From NCBI GenBank assembly GCA_940671915.1, contig CALNVZ010003429.1, positions 18,522,986 through 18,586,985 of the forward strand: a stretch of 64,000 nucleotides of DNA. Direction: 5' to 3'. The notes below the pieces were generated by a model. It saw only the letters and a list, made by a program, of their open reading frames with translations, ran no database searches and was not told the DNA's origin. Source of the stretch: Paracentrotus lividus (lineage: Eukaryota > Echinodermata > Echinoidea > Camarodonta > Echinidae). The position numbers were made by a program, and so were the translations under genes. Shown here piece by piece: positions 45,481 through 57,300 of this stretch (the first letter of the stretch is position 1; each line of letters begins with the position of its first letter).

Positions 45481-46565
45481 TTTTCTCTCTCTATCTCTCT
45501 TTCTCTCTCTCACCCCCTCTTACAAACACACACACACACACACACACTCTCTCTCTCTCTCTCTCTCTCTTCTCTATATAGGATTGACTATCACTCTAGC
45601 TATCCTGTTCGTGTCTGTTAATGTCGTCATCTTGGTCCTATCTGTAAGAATACACAGTTACAGGTGAGATGAAACGTTTCTAGAGGAAAAGAATGTGAGG
45701 TTTGATTCTCCCAAAATCAAAATAAGCCTTATATAGTGCCTCCGTGGCATTCTCTGTAAGTTTGTTGTTTTGTCATAGGTCTTTTAGGAAGTTGAATAGT
45801 GATGGGTCAAACTTTTCGAAGTCACCGAGTCGGAATGGTTCTTTTTTATAATAAAAAATGGAAAGGAAAAAATGCGTTTCAGCAATACCCTCTCTCCCTC
45901 TCCATTTCTTTCTGTCCCTCTGACTGTAGCGCATGTTTCTCTACTTGTCTATAGCAAAGCCCTTCAATATCCATTTTATATTAGTTTTATATCATTAATA
46001 TTTTTATCCTCAATTAACTATCAAAAATAATATTACGTAAGTATTAGGTGATCCAGACATCCAGTAAGTCCACACCTTTATCGCAAAGAAGAATCAATAC
46101 TAGTAGATCATTGCTCTGTATTGTTTTGATGAATCGTTTCATATAAAATATGAAGAGTTTCATTCCAAAAGGGACTAAATTCACTTTTTATTAAAATTGA
46201 GTTAATGATTTCAGGACATTTTCAGGTACGTACCCGTCTTTGAACAAAACTATTTTCTTAACTGTTGATTACAACTGTAAGAAAATGCATTTTGCCATAT
46301 CCCTTTTCTATATACGCCTGTACAAAATCTGATAAACAAATGCCATTTCCTCTGATGATATAAAATTGGATTTAGTCCCTTTTGGAATCAAACTCTTCAT
46401 ATATAGATCTCTATAACCCCTTATCTCGCCGAACAAATAATATTTGCCATTTAATGTATATTCAAACTGTGTTTCTCGTTCCCCCCCCCCCCCTTTTTTT
46501 TTTTTCTTTCACTTTTGGAACGCAGAAGAAGAAATCATTTGACGGCGGATACATTAGACTATTAG
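40151..46565 (+). CDS. Five-SRCR transmembrane receptor with short tail
   Basis: The nine exons are 40151-40214, 40450-40812, 41155-41475, 41816-42148, 42641-42982, 44293-44643, 44884-44970, 45582-45663 and 46526-46565. Together they give 1983 nt, 660 residues, all junctions GT/AG and in frame. Layout: signal peptide 1-21; SRCR domains at about 22-142, 143-249, 250-360, 361-474 and 475-591; linker 592-620; TM 621-647; tail of about 13 residues. It shares plan and intron phases with the minus-strand gene at 6862-22936 but lacks its tyrosine motifs, so it would need a partner to signal, act in adhesion or endocytosis, or serve as a decoy (inference). SRCR2 has lost two cysteines. Untranslated ends are not defined; a poly(A) signal candidate lies at 47098. 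Confidence 0.87.
40450..40812 (+). CDS. SRCR domain 1 (plus-strand gene)
   Basis: 363-nt phase 1-1 exon after TTTTTGTCAG. Motifs: DIRLTGG, EGLVEIY, WTAICDDY, TVLCRMLGH, a vicinal CC in YHCCAEFGEG, GIRCEG, EEC, FQC and DVGLTC. Eight cysteines. The segment before C7 is longer than usual. The donor CCTG|GTAAGT is canonical. Confidence 0.9.
41155..41475 (+). CDS. SRCR domain 2, lacking C2 and C7
   Basis: 321-nt phase 1-1 exon: EVRLRGG, GRVEILHD, WMSINAES (no C2), VVLCRML (C3), YQC (C5), NEC (C6), no C7, and GLSC (C8). Only four cysteines remain. The two lost are disulfide partners in group A SRCR structures, while C3-C8 and C5-C6 persist. The frame is fully open with good splice sites, so it is degenerate in sequence but not a broken exon. 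Confidence 0.87.
41816..42148 (+). CDS. SRCR domain 3 (plus-strand gene)
   Basis: 333-nt phase 1-1 exon: VPVRLNR, EGEVQVLY, NGMCLNSWG, NVTCRMLGF, SVECDG, AHC, QPC, AVRC. Six cysteines. GTVCDD is changed to GMCLNS, and the C6-C7 loop is extended and Ser-rich. The donor is GAAG|GTAATG. Confidence 0.88.
42641..42982 (+). CDS. SRCR domain 4 (plus-strand gene)
   Basis: 342-nt phase 1-1 exon: LPLRLSGG, EGRVEMF, WGTMC, RVICQMLGY, a vicinal CC in AKCCGHYGPG, PSCTG, LKC, MRC and GVAC. Eight cysteines. An insertion follows WGTMC (ARSREAGHYGI). Confidence 0.9.
43247..43393. mobile_element. Small TIR element in intron 5
   Basis: TGCCCTGTAACATA at 43247 and its complement ending at about 43392. About 147 bases, non-coding. 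Confidence 0.45.
44293..44643 (+). CDS. SRCR domain 5 (membrane-proximal, plus-strand gene)
   Basis: 351-nt phase 1-1 exon: EVRLVGG, EGRVELLY, WGTVCDDNW, NVVCRMLGY, YSCCSAFGEGSG, DDVECDG, GHC, VHDC and EDVGVKC. Eight cysteines with a vicinal CC. It is the closest match to SRCR5 of the minus-strand gene. Donor GCAG|GTAATG. Confidence 0.92.
44884..44970 (+). CDS. Linker exon (plus-strand SRCR gene)
   Basis: 87-nt phase 1-1 exon (acceptor AACCAATAG, donor CTCG|GTAAGT). It encodes 29 residues starting VTTQSNSIDDVT, Ser/Thr-containing with an N-glycosylation-free stalk character, linking the last SRCR to the membrane. Confidence 0.75.
45296..45576. repeat. Long CT/CA microsatellite before the TM exon
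   Basis: About 280 bases almost free of G, with alternating (CT)n, (CTTT)n and (CA)n blocks. It ends only a few bases before the acceptor TATATAG of the TM exon and so forms an extreme polypyrimidine tract. Confidence 0.9.
45582..45663 (+). CDS. Transmembrane exon (plus-strand SRCR gene)
   Basis: 82 nt, phase 1 in, phase 2 out (TTACAG|GTGAGA). It encodes a hydrophobic helix of about 20 residues (LTITLAILFVSV, a polar Asn, then VVILVLSV) followed by basic RIHSYR. The phases equal those of the TM exon at 11580-11694. Confidence 0.85.
46151..46399. mobile_element. TIR MITE, family also at 6128
   Basis: TGAAGAGTTTCATTCCAAAA at the left is matched by the complement ending CTTCA at 46399, with TA on both sides. 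The interior matches 6128-6371 in reverse orientation. It sits in the last intron of the plus-strand SRCR gene. Confidence 0.8.
46526..46565 (+). CDS. Short cytoplasmic tail exon (plus-strand SRCR gene)
   Basis: Entered in phase 2 after TTTGGAACGCAG, it encodes RRRNHLTADTLDY then TAG. The strong T-rich tract (46490-46515) supports the acceptor. A single C-terminal tyrosine (DTLDY) follows the basic stop-transfer. An alternative downstream exon cannot be excluded. Confidence 0.6.
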
Positions 46566-47097
46566 CTTCACTCCGAGGAAAAAGATGGCCTTTCACATCA
46601 CAATTGTGTCACAAGGCACCAGCAACACTTCGGACACGACTGTAGATTTATACAAATATACAAATCGCCTCACATTGCACTGGTAATGGAGTTGCTTATT
46701 GGTTCAGAGCTATAAAGCAAGATTATTTTCAATTGATAGGCCTTTGTATATATTTTGGGGAATGTTAGCCAAATAAGGACATAATGACTTTGAAAAAAAA
46801 AAAAGGATTTTGGATTTGATTGAAAGATTTGATTTTGAAGTTTTGAGTTGATTACTTGTAAGTTCGATTCATGATAAAATAATTTTGATTTTTTTTTTTT
46901 TTTTATTTATTTTTATTTATTTTTTTTTTTTTTATTTATTTATTTATTTATTTTTTTTTTTTAAATACATATTTCTATTTATTTATTTTTAAATTTGTGT
47001 TTTATTTTTATGCATAGGGGCCTTTCATGTTTATTGCCGGAGTTTCCAGTAAAATGTGAAATATAATTGATATCAAGTGATAATATATATACTGCCA

Positions 47098-47103
47098 AAT
47101 AAA
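47098..47103 (+). promoter_or_regulatory. Candidate poly(A) signal, plus-strand SRCR gene
   Basis: AATAAA about 530 bases after the stop at 46565, just before a foldback element. Other AATAAA-like words exist, so the assignment is weak. Confidence 0.3.
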
Positions 47104-47220
47104 GAAAAGCAATTGTGACTAAAAGTAATACATACATGTATAGCTTTTAGTTGAATACATTAAATGATTCTTGATTGAAAAAAGAAAAAGAAAAAAAGAA
47201 ATTTCTTATATTCTTTATGA

Positions 47221-47965
47221 TATAAACCCCTCAAAAAATGTCTTGCAATTCAACTTTGAGTCCTCGTATCTTTTTTGTTAATTGTCTATAATTCATTAAT
47301 TTTATACCATTGGAAAGTTTTTTTATATTTAAGTGTACCATTGGAAAGTTCATTTATTCCTCTTTACACTGATACCCCATTTGTAAAGGTTGTGCAATGC
47401 TTGAATGCACAGTATTCCCGAATACAAATCAAAGTCAGAAGTGGAAAGTTGCCAAATGAATGGCTATTGTTGAAAGGCAGAGTTTCTATTGAGTATCATT
47501 AAATGGGTCATGCATTATTCCTCAATGTTTTCACTTATTGTTTGGAAGATGAAATGTGCCTTGCCCAAGCTTTTTGCTTGGCAGTGCTTATTTTTCATGA
47601 GTAGTCGTTTGATAAAGCTAAATTACCTGAAACATTATTTGACATTCAACCAAGAGTATCCAACATTGTATTGAGCGCCTAACGCACAAACCAAACAAAC
47701 ACAAAGAAACATAAAAACCTTTTATACAGTTAAGAACTCGATGTAAGCAATAGCCATGCATTTGGCAACTTTCCTTTTCTGACTTTCATTCGAGTTTGCG
47801 AGTACTGTGCATTCAAGCATAACATAACCATCACAAATGGGGTATCAATGTGACAAGGAATAAATCAACTTCCCAATGATATCAAATTTAACCATCATAA
47901 ACAATCAAATAAAAAGATATGAGGGCTCAAAGTTGAATTGCAAGACATTTTTTGAGGGGTTTATA
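47221..47965. mobile_element. Foldback element, long near-perfect arms
   Basis: TATAAACCCCTCAAAAAATG at 47221 is matched by its exact complement ending at 47965. Pairing continues through CTTGCAATTCAACTTTGAG and, with gaps, over much of the 745 bases. Small frames inside are antisense pairs of each other. Confidence 0.8.
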
Positions 47966-48470
47966 AGGTACTTTTGATTGATAAATCTAAATCATGTAAT
48001 ATTAAGACATCTCGTATGAATTGGCATTATATTCAAGTAAAATACGAATACTGTTTTGATAGTAACGATATACATGTGTAGTGGGTAAATGTATAATTGT
48101 ATTTTGTGACATGAATCAAAAGAAATATAAAATACATTATATTTTATTAGAAAACACCTTCAGCTTTTATTGCCTTCTTCTTTCGTCTCTCGCGATGTCT
48201 TGTCATGTGTACATTAAAAACCAACAAACGATTACAATAAGAATACCATCTCATTCCTTAGTCAGGTTTCTACCTCCCTTCAACCTAGTGTCTCACCATC
48301 CTCTCTTCCGACTTCTACTTCAATCTCTCTCTCTCTCTCTCTCTCTTTCCCTTTTTGTCTCTTTGGCCCTTTCTTTCATATTTTCTTTCATCTTCCTCTC
48401 TCAACATCTCTAAATCCCATCGAAATCTATACTAAAATAACACGGACCTCATAGTAAGAGCTTGGTCACA

Positions 48471-48727
48471 CCTGTGTAACTGACATCAAGACCCCGTAAC
48501 ACAAAGGTCTGTAATCAATTACAAATTTGAAAGAACAATTCCGATTGGTTGCGGGTCACACTTTGGAACAAAAAAAACGCATACAACAATGATTGTGATT
48601 GGCTAGTGCCACTTAGCGATTGATTGCAAACCTTTGTGTTATGGATCCCAGATCTACTTAAAAATTATATTCCCGCCGATGGAAAGTTAGTAGTCAAATT
48701 GCAGTTGGCTTTGCAGGTGTGACCAAG
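48471..48727. mobile_element. TIR MITE
   Basis: CTTGGTCACACCTG at the left and CAGGTGTGACCAAG at the right are exact complements. The interior has further pairing (CACAAAGG / CCTTTGTG). Confidence 0.7.
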
Positions 48728-49601
48728 GAATGTTATAACCAGTTTCTGTTCCTGATTAGGTGAGGAACATGTTTTGCTTGCCTTTGTAAAGTGTTTGAGC
48801 ACTTGCAACACAAACATATACATAAGTTAATCCCTCACATTGTTAATTTCTAACTCTTCTTTTAAAGACACTACTTCCCATTCACTTCCTATTCCTCTGG
48901 ACCAGAATTCCCTTTCAAAATTTAATATAATTCATCACATATTGTGCACACATGTCAAATCCTAAAACTTGTAAACATATGAAGAATCAAGTACATTTGT
49001 TAAGAAATCAGTATCATACTGTTTATTATTTATCAAATAATTAATAATTTCTATTATGTACATTATTATGTTTAATGAAATTCTTTGCATTGCAACTTAA
49101 TATTCAAGTACAAGTTTAAAAACCCAAGTTTTATTCTGGTAAATCCATTCTTAAGTGTGCAAGAAATATTACAAAAGAACTATATTCAACATGATTGCTA
49201 TTGTTTATTAATGAGGCATTTAACAAGATATATCTTGAGACTTAAAACTTTATTCTAAATAAATCAAAGCAACATTTCTCAAAAGAAACACAAAATCGTA
49301 ATTCAGAGTAAAATGCTGATGCTTACGGGATCAGACATTAAAACATTTATTATGTAACCTACGGTCAATGTAAAAAATAAAGAGAGTATTCTCATTATCT
49401 TTATATAATGGCTTGATCCACACCATCTCATTGCAATGAGAATGGACTGTACATGTATTCCTATTTGTATTAGTATTGCAAAATGTCTTATCTGTACATC
49501 AACAAAGCCTCGGTGAGATTAGTGCAAGCAAAACACAATTGAGCTTCCCTGTAAAATCATCACTTGATGATCACGCTTGATAATGTAATTGAGCTGCTTT
49601 C

Positions 49602-49868
49602 AAGGTAAGGGTGGTATCTCACTTCACGGAAACAAAATTGAGACAGATTTGCCAACATGGCTTTGTCTCCTCTTTTTCGGCGACGAAATCTTTTGTCCCA
49701 CGTACAAAAGGTTACGTGATACAAAGGATGGATTAGCCAGCATGCCATTGTACTAGATCTGTCTCCTGTAGCACACACAAATCTGTCGCGGAGACAGATA
49801 TAGTGCAATGCCATGCGGGCAAATCTGTCTCAATTTTTTTTCCGCGAAGTGAGATGGCACCCTAAGGA
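49602..49868. mobile_element. TIR MITE, GAGACAGATTTGCC arms
   Basis: The arms contain ATCTCACTTC, CGGAAA, AATTGAGACAGATTTGCC and their complements, with about 45 bases per arm, closed by an inner pair of TCTGTCTC words. It may lie in the long 3' untranslated region of the SLC35B3 gene. Confidence 0.7.
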
Positions 49869-51494
49869 AAACCTAAATGTTTGTGCTGAAAAGAAATATA
49901 TCTAACAATGTAATAAATTAAATTAAATTTGAAAAGAATGATAAAATACCATACAGTTGTGGACTGAGGATTGTAACAATTGTACCAGAGCACTCATTTC
50001 ATTTGTTCATTTCCATATATGCTCTCATTGTTTTAGTTTCCATTTTATGTAAGATCAAAGAGCTCACAAATGTTCAGCAGTCAATATATATATTTTTTAA
50101 CAGTGATATAAAATAAGGTTAATAATACATTTATGGTATCTAAAAATAATTTTAGTAAAAAAAAAATCCTCTGCCTAAAATATAGTGAGGGTACACACAC
50201 TTTATCTCTTTTTTTTTTCTTTTTTTTTTATTTAATTCATTTATATCTTTTTTCCTTTTCCCCTTTTTTGTTCTACAACTATACATTTCACCTCTTTGGC
50301 ACTGCTAGAGATTAGAGACATGATACTTCTCTGGTATTATAGAAGAATTACAGTCTATTTTTTTTTCTTTCTTTTTTTCATCTTTTAAAATTACCTGTGC
50401 CTCATACCCACATATTCAAGGTGATAGCAAAATATACCAGTAATAAAAAAAATAAACCAGTGGCATACTCTAAAATGTAGCTTTTACATAATATGGGAGA
50501 GATATTATAAAGGGTTGAGTACAACATCTTGGTTCTTATTAGTTATCACACTTCAGCAGTTCACACTGGGGGTGTTTCACAAAGAGTTGAGTAGACTTAA
50601 AAATCGCACTTGACTCGTTATTTTTAAGCGTTATATTACGCATCACCTCATTGGTGAGAGCATGCTCAGGTGGTGCGCGCCATTGTGAAATCTATCAATT
50701 AAAATGCGCGTTATAAGACAAGATGCAATTCACCTTTAACAGGATGCAGTAACATTGAATGATATTCAAATCACATTTTATCAAGTTAGCTTATTTTGCC
50801 AACATAATTATAAACACTTAGATCAGTCTGGCATCTCTTCAAAATTGCAAGCTAATTGCTTGCTGTACCTTCGAGATATCAATGATGTCATACTCAAATT
50901 TTATAAACCAACCCCGGATGGTATATAAAACCATGTGCTTTTCCACATTGCACAACACACACCCATTTCCTGTTGTATAGTCCCCCATCCCTAGCGGCCT
51001 GCTGAGCTAGCAGCAGAGGATACTGGTGTTTGGCTGCATGCTTGGCATTGTTTGTTACACTGTTTTAAGGTAGTAAATGACTTCCATTTGATCTGAAACT
51101 TTCAGTAGTTTGTTTTTACTGTTGAAACAGTATGATTTTTTTTAAATCTTGATCTAATTGCTCTTGATTTTGAAAGTTACTAAATCCCTTTAATTGATGA
51201 TGGAGCCATAGAGGAAGCTTTCTGACTGTACTAGCAAACCAGAGATGGTTGTACTTGTTCTGACAAAAATCTGCGTGAATGTCAGACCTGGTGCATCTCA
51301 GGCACAGTATCAGATATCAGGCATTGCACTTACATAAAACTGGATATTATTACTTTTATAATTAGCTTTCATGAAATACTGGATTTCAATTGTTAAGCAA
51401 CATGTTAGTTACATACATGTATGCTAATGATGGCGAAGTTAATATTAGAACAATTGTCTATGCAACAGCACCTTGATGCATCCAATGAAAAACA
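49869..51494. other. Probable 3' region of SLC35B3-type gene
   Basis: No exon was recognised. It includes the second copy of the 37340 repeat and T-rich runs at 50205-50250 and 50355-50380. It follows the SLC35B3 stop on the minus strand, so part is presumably 3' untranslated; its limit is not visible. Confidence 0.4.
50565..50745. mobile_element. Dispersed repeat, copy 2
   Basis: GGGGGTGTTTCACAAAGAGT, AAAAATCGCACTTGACTC, TTACGCATCACCTCATTGG and CGCGCCATTGTGAAATCTAT are the reverse complement of the copy at 37340-37545. Confidence 0.7.
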
Positions 51495-51657
51495 TCAGAC
51501 TTCTGTCATTGCACTTGGATATTCTTTCCGTTGATGCTGCAGTCGTATAACCAGTTGCCTGACTCTATTAGCAAACCAGTGGTTGATGGTTGTACTGTTC
51601 TTACTGTAAACATTCAAGAAGATGCCGAAGATGACGAGCATTCCCGACCATAAATAC
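51495..51657 (-). CDS. SLC35B3: SLC35B3 exon 10
   Basis: Entered in phase 2 after TTTTGCAG. It encodes YLWSGMLVIFGIFLNVYSKN (final TM helix and its conserved end), then a hydrophilic, basic C-terminus ending SAMTEV and TGA. Confidence 0.9.
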
Positions 51658-54319
51658 CTGCAAAACAAAAGAGAAGGAAAAATCCTAATAATAATAGACA
51701 AGTGCAATTCGCAGGTGGGGCGATTATCAGGGTATGTATCTTCAAAGGTCATTTAGAACAATGACTTTCCCCTGGTAGACAATGAAAACAAATTTGCACA
51801 TATGGAGATTATCGCATGAAGATTTTGAACCGTTGCCTTACCACAATGTTTTTCTTTGCCCGTTCTATAAACAGTGTTGGTTTTTTAAAAGATAACAATA
51901 ATTTCATAAGAGTCTATATATATATATATATGATTTTTGGTTATTTGATCAATAGGCCCTACAATATTTTTCTTTCCTTTTTGTTTATTTGATATTAAGT
52001 GATTTTATTTTTCATCTTCCTATATTTTATCACTATATCTTCATTTTTATATTTCCAAGCTTTTTTCTTCAACTTCTCTCTCTCTGTTGAATCAATCTAA
52101 TTATATCTGTATTCACCCACGGTAATATTTCACTCAGTAACCCACATATTTTTGATGGGCGTATGGTTGTTAACAACTGTCATTAAAAGCTCTTCCCATT
52201 TGTTAAATGCTTCATTTATATTATCACAATAAATATCTTGTGCCAAAACTTGCTATTTAATGTTTCTAGGTATGCCCCCTAATCAATACCATATAGTTTC
52301 CTGGTGTAAATCGATCTAGAAGTGTTTTCATGTTTGGATTTCCATATCAAGTGACAGAACTGGGGATGCTAGTTGGTTTCACCCACAATGCCTTAACCCT
52401 AATCAGACTGGGGTGTTGGTAGCTGTCAAGACTGGGGGAGGGGGGGCATCATGGCTCCCCCTAAGATCTCGGCAGCCAATCGCGTGAGCGCGGCAAAAAT
52501 TTGCATGATGGTAGTGTGTGATGTAATCTACAAGTCTGCACTGTTAATTTTTGAGAAATATTATTGATTCATTTTGTATTAATTAGTAATGCTAATTTAT
52601 GCATTAAATCTTACTTTTTGCTCTCCATGTAATTCACAAAGTAGAGCTCCTACAATGCTAAATTCAGGTGTAAATATTTTTCCTAGCAGTCCTTACAATT
52701 GTACTAGAAAAATTATATTATCAAAATCAATTCTCTGCATTTTTGTGCAGAATCCGACAGCACATACTGCATTGGTATCCGCAAAACAAGTATGGGCATT
52801 TTTGACCACGTATTCAGGATGCGACCATAAAGTGCAACAAATGGAGGGTGATATAGGGCTGTCTAGTGTGTAGTCTGACGGGCGGTCTCGGGTGGTTTAG
52901 GAGCTAAAGGGTTAAGAAGAGTGTTCAACTTACTGCATGGTGAAGGGTTTACTGAAGAGCAGAAAGGAAAGGACCATGGTGACTGTTTTTCTTGTGGTTG
53001 TAACTGGAAGAAGAATCACAGGAGAAACAAGAAAAAGAATTTTTAAAAGCTCAATATTATGTCAATTATTTTAAATTAGGCATACATGTATGTGAACAAA
53101 ATTTGCATAAATTTCAGCAGAGAAACAGTAAGTGGCTGGTATGCTTGATATAAAGATTAAAACCATCTTAAAGGGGAATCCAACCCAAGGAGAGAATCAA
53201 CCTTACAGGAAAGAGGAAAATGAGAGGAGCAATCTAAAAAGAGTTTCATCAAAATCGGTTATAAAATAAGAAAGTTATGGAAGTTTGAAAAGTCTAGTTA
53301 TTCCTTCTATGGGGATCCTCAAATTGGCATCATCGGCTTCAAAACGGCCGATCTTATGGACAACTCTCCATTCATTTTGTACACAAATTTTCAGATTTTC
53401 CACATTTTCTTTCGAAATATAACTTACCTCCTTCTGAGCTCAACATATGTTGTGTGAAATATATTTTCCCATGACATATTTTGAAAATGGGAAAAATCTG
53501 AAAATTTGTGTACAAAATGAATGGAGAGTTGTCCATAAGATCGGCAATTTTGAAGCCGAGATGCCAATTTGAGGATCCCCATAGAAGGAACAACTAGACT
53601 TTTCAAACTTCCATAACTCTCTTATTTTATAACCGATTTTGATGAAACTTTTTTTAGATTGCTCCTCTCATTTTCCTCTTTCCTGTAAGGTTGATTCTCT
53701 CCTTGGGTTGGATTCCCCTTTAATAAACAATTGAGAACAACATAAACATTATAAACAAATGGTAAAATGCATTTTTTTTTTTTTTTTTTTTCAGAATTAA
53801 AGGCAACATTACACAGCAAGGAATGAATATATGAAATAAGGTAGGAAAACAAGAATAAAAGGAAGGAAAACAAGAGGGAAATAAATAATTGCAATGCTCA
53901 CCTGTAACTGTTAATAAGGCACCAAACTGCCTGATCATTGCAAGCACAAAGATGATCCCCATATACCCAGATAAAGAGAATAAAACTGCATAAACATAAG
54001 TCTTCACTGGATGCTGTTGTAAAGAAAGAAAAAAATGCAAGTGAATAGGTTTTTGAAAGAAAATACAAATTCAAATTTCTTTGTTTTAAATGGCACCAAG
54101 CTGAACATGGTTTATGCATGAAATCATAATTTTTGCTCTAAATCATGAAATAAAGCTCTGAGCATGCAAATTTTTAGTGTAACAGTAAATATGCCTTGTA
54201 TTAGCATTAATAAATTTTTTTGTTTGAAAACAATCATAATAAATGTTGTATGTACATTGTATTTCATTGTTTTATGACTTGCTCCAAATTTTTCAACGTT
54301 GTGTTAATGTTAATGTTAT

Positions 54320-54387
<68 letters not shown>

Positions 54388-57300
54388 TTTTTGCGGCTTC
54401 AAATGTCAAACATCAACTTACTTGATAACAAAACCAGAAAGCCTCTAAAAAACTGCCGTGTGTTATAAGTCCTAGTAAGATGATAACAAACCCTATGGAA
54501 TAGGAATATAGAACCTGTAAACGAAGACAAAACAAAACAAAACAAAGAGAATGAATATATGCTGAAAATATGATTCATTTGTGAATACTCTTGACTCTTT
54601 AGCTCATATCACTAAGCAGAGTTCTAAGTGGCATATTTATGTTAATTACCATTTTACTGGTATCTAGAATGCTATGCATTGCACACTATCATGCATTAGC
54701 ATCTAAAAAAAGGAAATATCAATTAGAGTAAGTGGGTACCCATTTAAAGCATTAGACCACTTGATAATGATCTACTTAAAGGGGAAATTCACCCTAACAT
54801 ACATTTGGCTTAATAAAGCAGATACTTAAAAGATAGAGTGAAGGTTTGAAGAAAAAAAAAAAAAAAAAGTAAAGAATGTTAATAGTTTTGAATATGTAAA
54901 TTTAGATTTGTCTTTTTTAAAGGCTCCGAAGGAATACATCTATTTCACAGAGATATGAATATAAACATACATGTAGGTCTAATGATATATCAACAACATA
55001 AAATAATCAATATTTTTAGGGGAAAAAAGTACTTTATAGAATGTACCTCCCACAACATATGTAAGAGAATCTCGCAAGAGATGTAAAAAAAAACATTCAT
55101 AATTTTCTCATTCTTTGGCATGTTTTCTTCAAACCTTCACTTATATTTTGCTTTTTGTCTTATTTTTTTTTCCCCTGCTATTTTTGTTTAACAATTAAAT
55201 TCCAGGGTAAACTTGCCTTTTAATGGATAAATGACTTGTAGTTCTACTTACTACTTCAGATGAGGATGCTCGATGTGCTTTCATGGCTTTTTCTTGAACA
55301 TTGCCAATTACAGCATCAGCACACAATGCTAAGGATATTAATAATATACCTATAACAGAAGAAAGAGAAATGTCCACAATTTACACAGTTTATATTTAAA
55401 GAAGACATTAATAAATTGGATTTGAAAGAAAAAAAAGGTTCAAGGAATAGACAATTTCAGAAATGTGGTAAAAACCTGCCTAATGCTACAGTCACACAGA
55501 CACTTACGTACAGTTACGTTTTTGTTGATTCAATCTTATTTCATCTTCTATTTTATCATTTCTTGTGTATTTCTTTGTTTTATTGGATGAAAGAAATTTT
55601 ATTTTTGTTTCCACTGCTGAATATGACGGGACGGCGTACGTGGGGATCTGCAGAAAAGAAAATAATTTTTGGACACAACCGGACGTACCTCAACCTAACT
55701 GTCTGTGTGACTGTAGCATTACATGTATGTTTTAGAACAGAAAGAGCAATCCTTTTATACTTACAGAGTAAAATACAAAGGTATTGTAGTATTTGGTTGA
55801 ATATCTACATGTCTGTTATTTGCAAATTAGTAATGCATGACTCAAAGCAAACAAACAATTTAGCAAGCCTCCATCAAAGTACATGTGGTTTCTGCCACAG
55901 TTAAACAGGCTTTATTTTTTAACAGTAATAAAAATAATATTTTACATGTAGTTGAACACCTTATTATAGGATGTTACTAAAAAGTAAACAATGCGCAGGG
56001 CCTAGGACTGATTCTAAATCAGCCAATAAGCGTGCTTTACCCAAGTTACATTGTTCATTTTGCATTTCTGTTTAGCATTTACAGCGGTTGTGTGGCAGTG
56101 AGAGGGATATCCCCTCACCATCGTAAAAAGTTTAAACCACTCGACTACCACACCCACATGTACAATATCATAGATGAAGTTTTCTAACCTACCTGTTCTA
56201 TCAAACTTTGGTGAGACGGTACTATCAGCCAAGGTGAAGAAAATCAGACCTATACTCATACATAGAGCAGCTCCTGTGTCTACTATACCATAGGGCTTGC
56301 CTGAAAATGATATAGAATAGAAAAAGTAGAACATTAGATACATTTGTAAAACAAAATAGAATATGATAGGGGATCTGCCAGCTCAAAACTACAAATAAGA
56401 CAACTATAAACTACAATGTATTTCCTTGTTATGATTTGCTGGATTCTGTATAAGAAAATAAAATTAAAACTAAACAACAACAATACACTGTATAAGGAAA
56501 TAAACTCAAAACTATACAACGACGATCCCCTATCATAACTAGGATGGCCCGTATTCTGAACCGAAGACTGAGTTTATACAAAATGTATGACTTGAAGTTT
56601 GTGTGGTGCTATTGTGCGATCAGCACACAATAGCACCGCACAATTTCAACTCATATCATACATGTCAGTCTTCATGTTAGAGTAAGGGCCCATGTGTTTA
56701 CAAATAGATATACTGAAGATTGACCAAATCTTACCTTGTATAAGAACATCTTCTATCATAACTGGGATGAGTTTACAAATACATATAATTAGGCCTGACC
56801 AAATATTACCTTGCCCTAATATCATAACTGGATTAATTTACAAATAAATAGAGTGAGGCTTGATCAAATCTTACCTTGTATTAGAACACCTCCTATCATA
56901 ACTGGGATGAGTTTACAGCATTTGAATATGACCTGGGTTGGATAGTTGAGGTATCCTAACGATGCATTGGACATGCCCATGGTAGTTACCGTTAAGATGG
57001 AGAGAAGCATGTATGTCTTCATTGGAATTCTGCAGGACATAAAAGAGAATATAGTGTAGTGGGAAGGTGAAAAAAAATTAGTTTTTAATTTTTTTTAATG
57101 GTATTTACAAAGTGGCAGACGCAGCCTGACGTCATACAATAAAACGTATCGGCCCATGCACAAACATAATACAGCAGCTATTGCCCCAGAAAATTAGGCC
57201 CGCAGACTGTATTCGATTTAGAAATCTTGGATTCGCGCCTGTTACATGTACCTAGAATTCCGATATTATAGTAGAAAGGTCCATAAAATATTCTACCTTG

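Noticed and set aside
40151-46565. Plus-strand SRCR gene as a pseudogene because SRCR2 lacks cysteines
   Set aside because: All nine exons are open with correct splice sites and phases; loss of a disulfide pair alone does not show inactivation.
52589-52873. 94-codon frame
   Set aside because: Lies wholly inside a TIR element whose other copies do not keep this frame.
55416-55904. 162-codon plus-strand frame
   Set aside because: Spans the 55479-55727 MITE within an SLC35B3 intron; no known domain.
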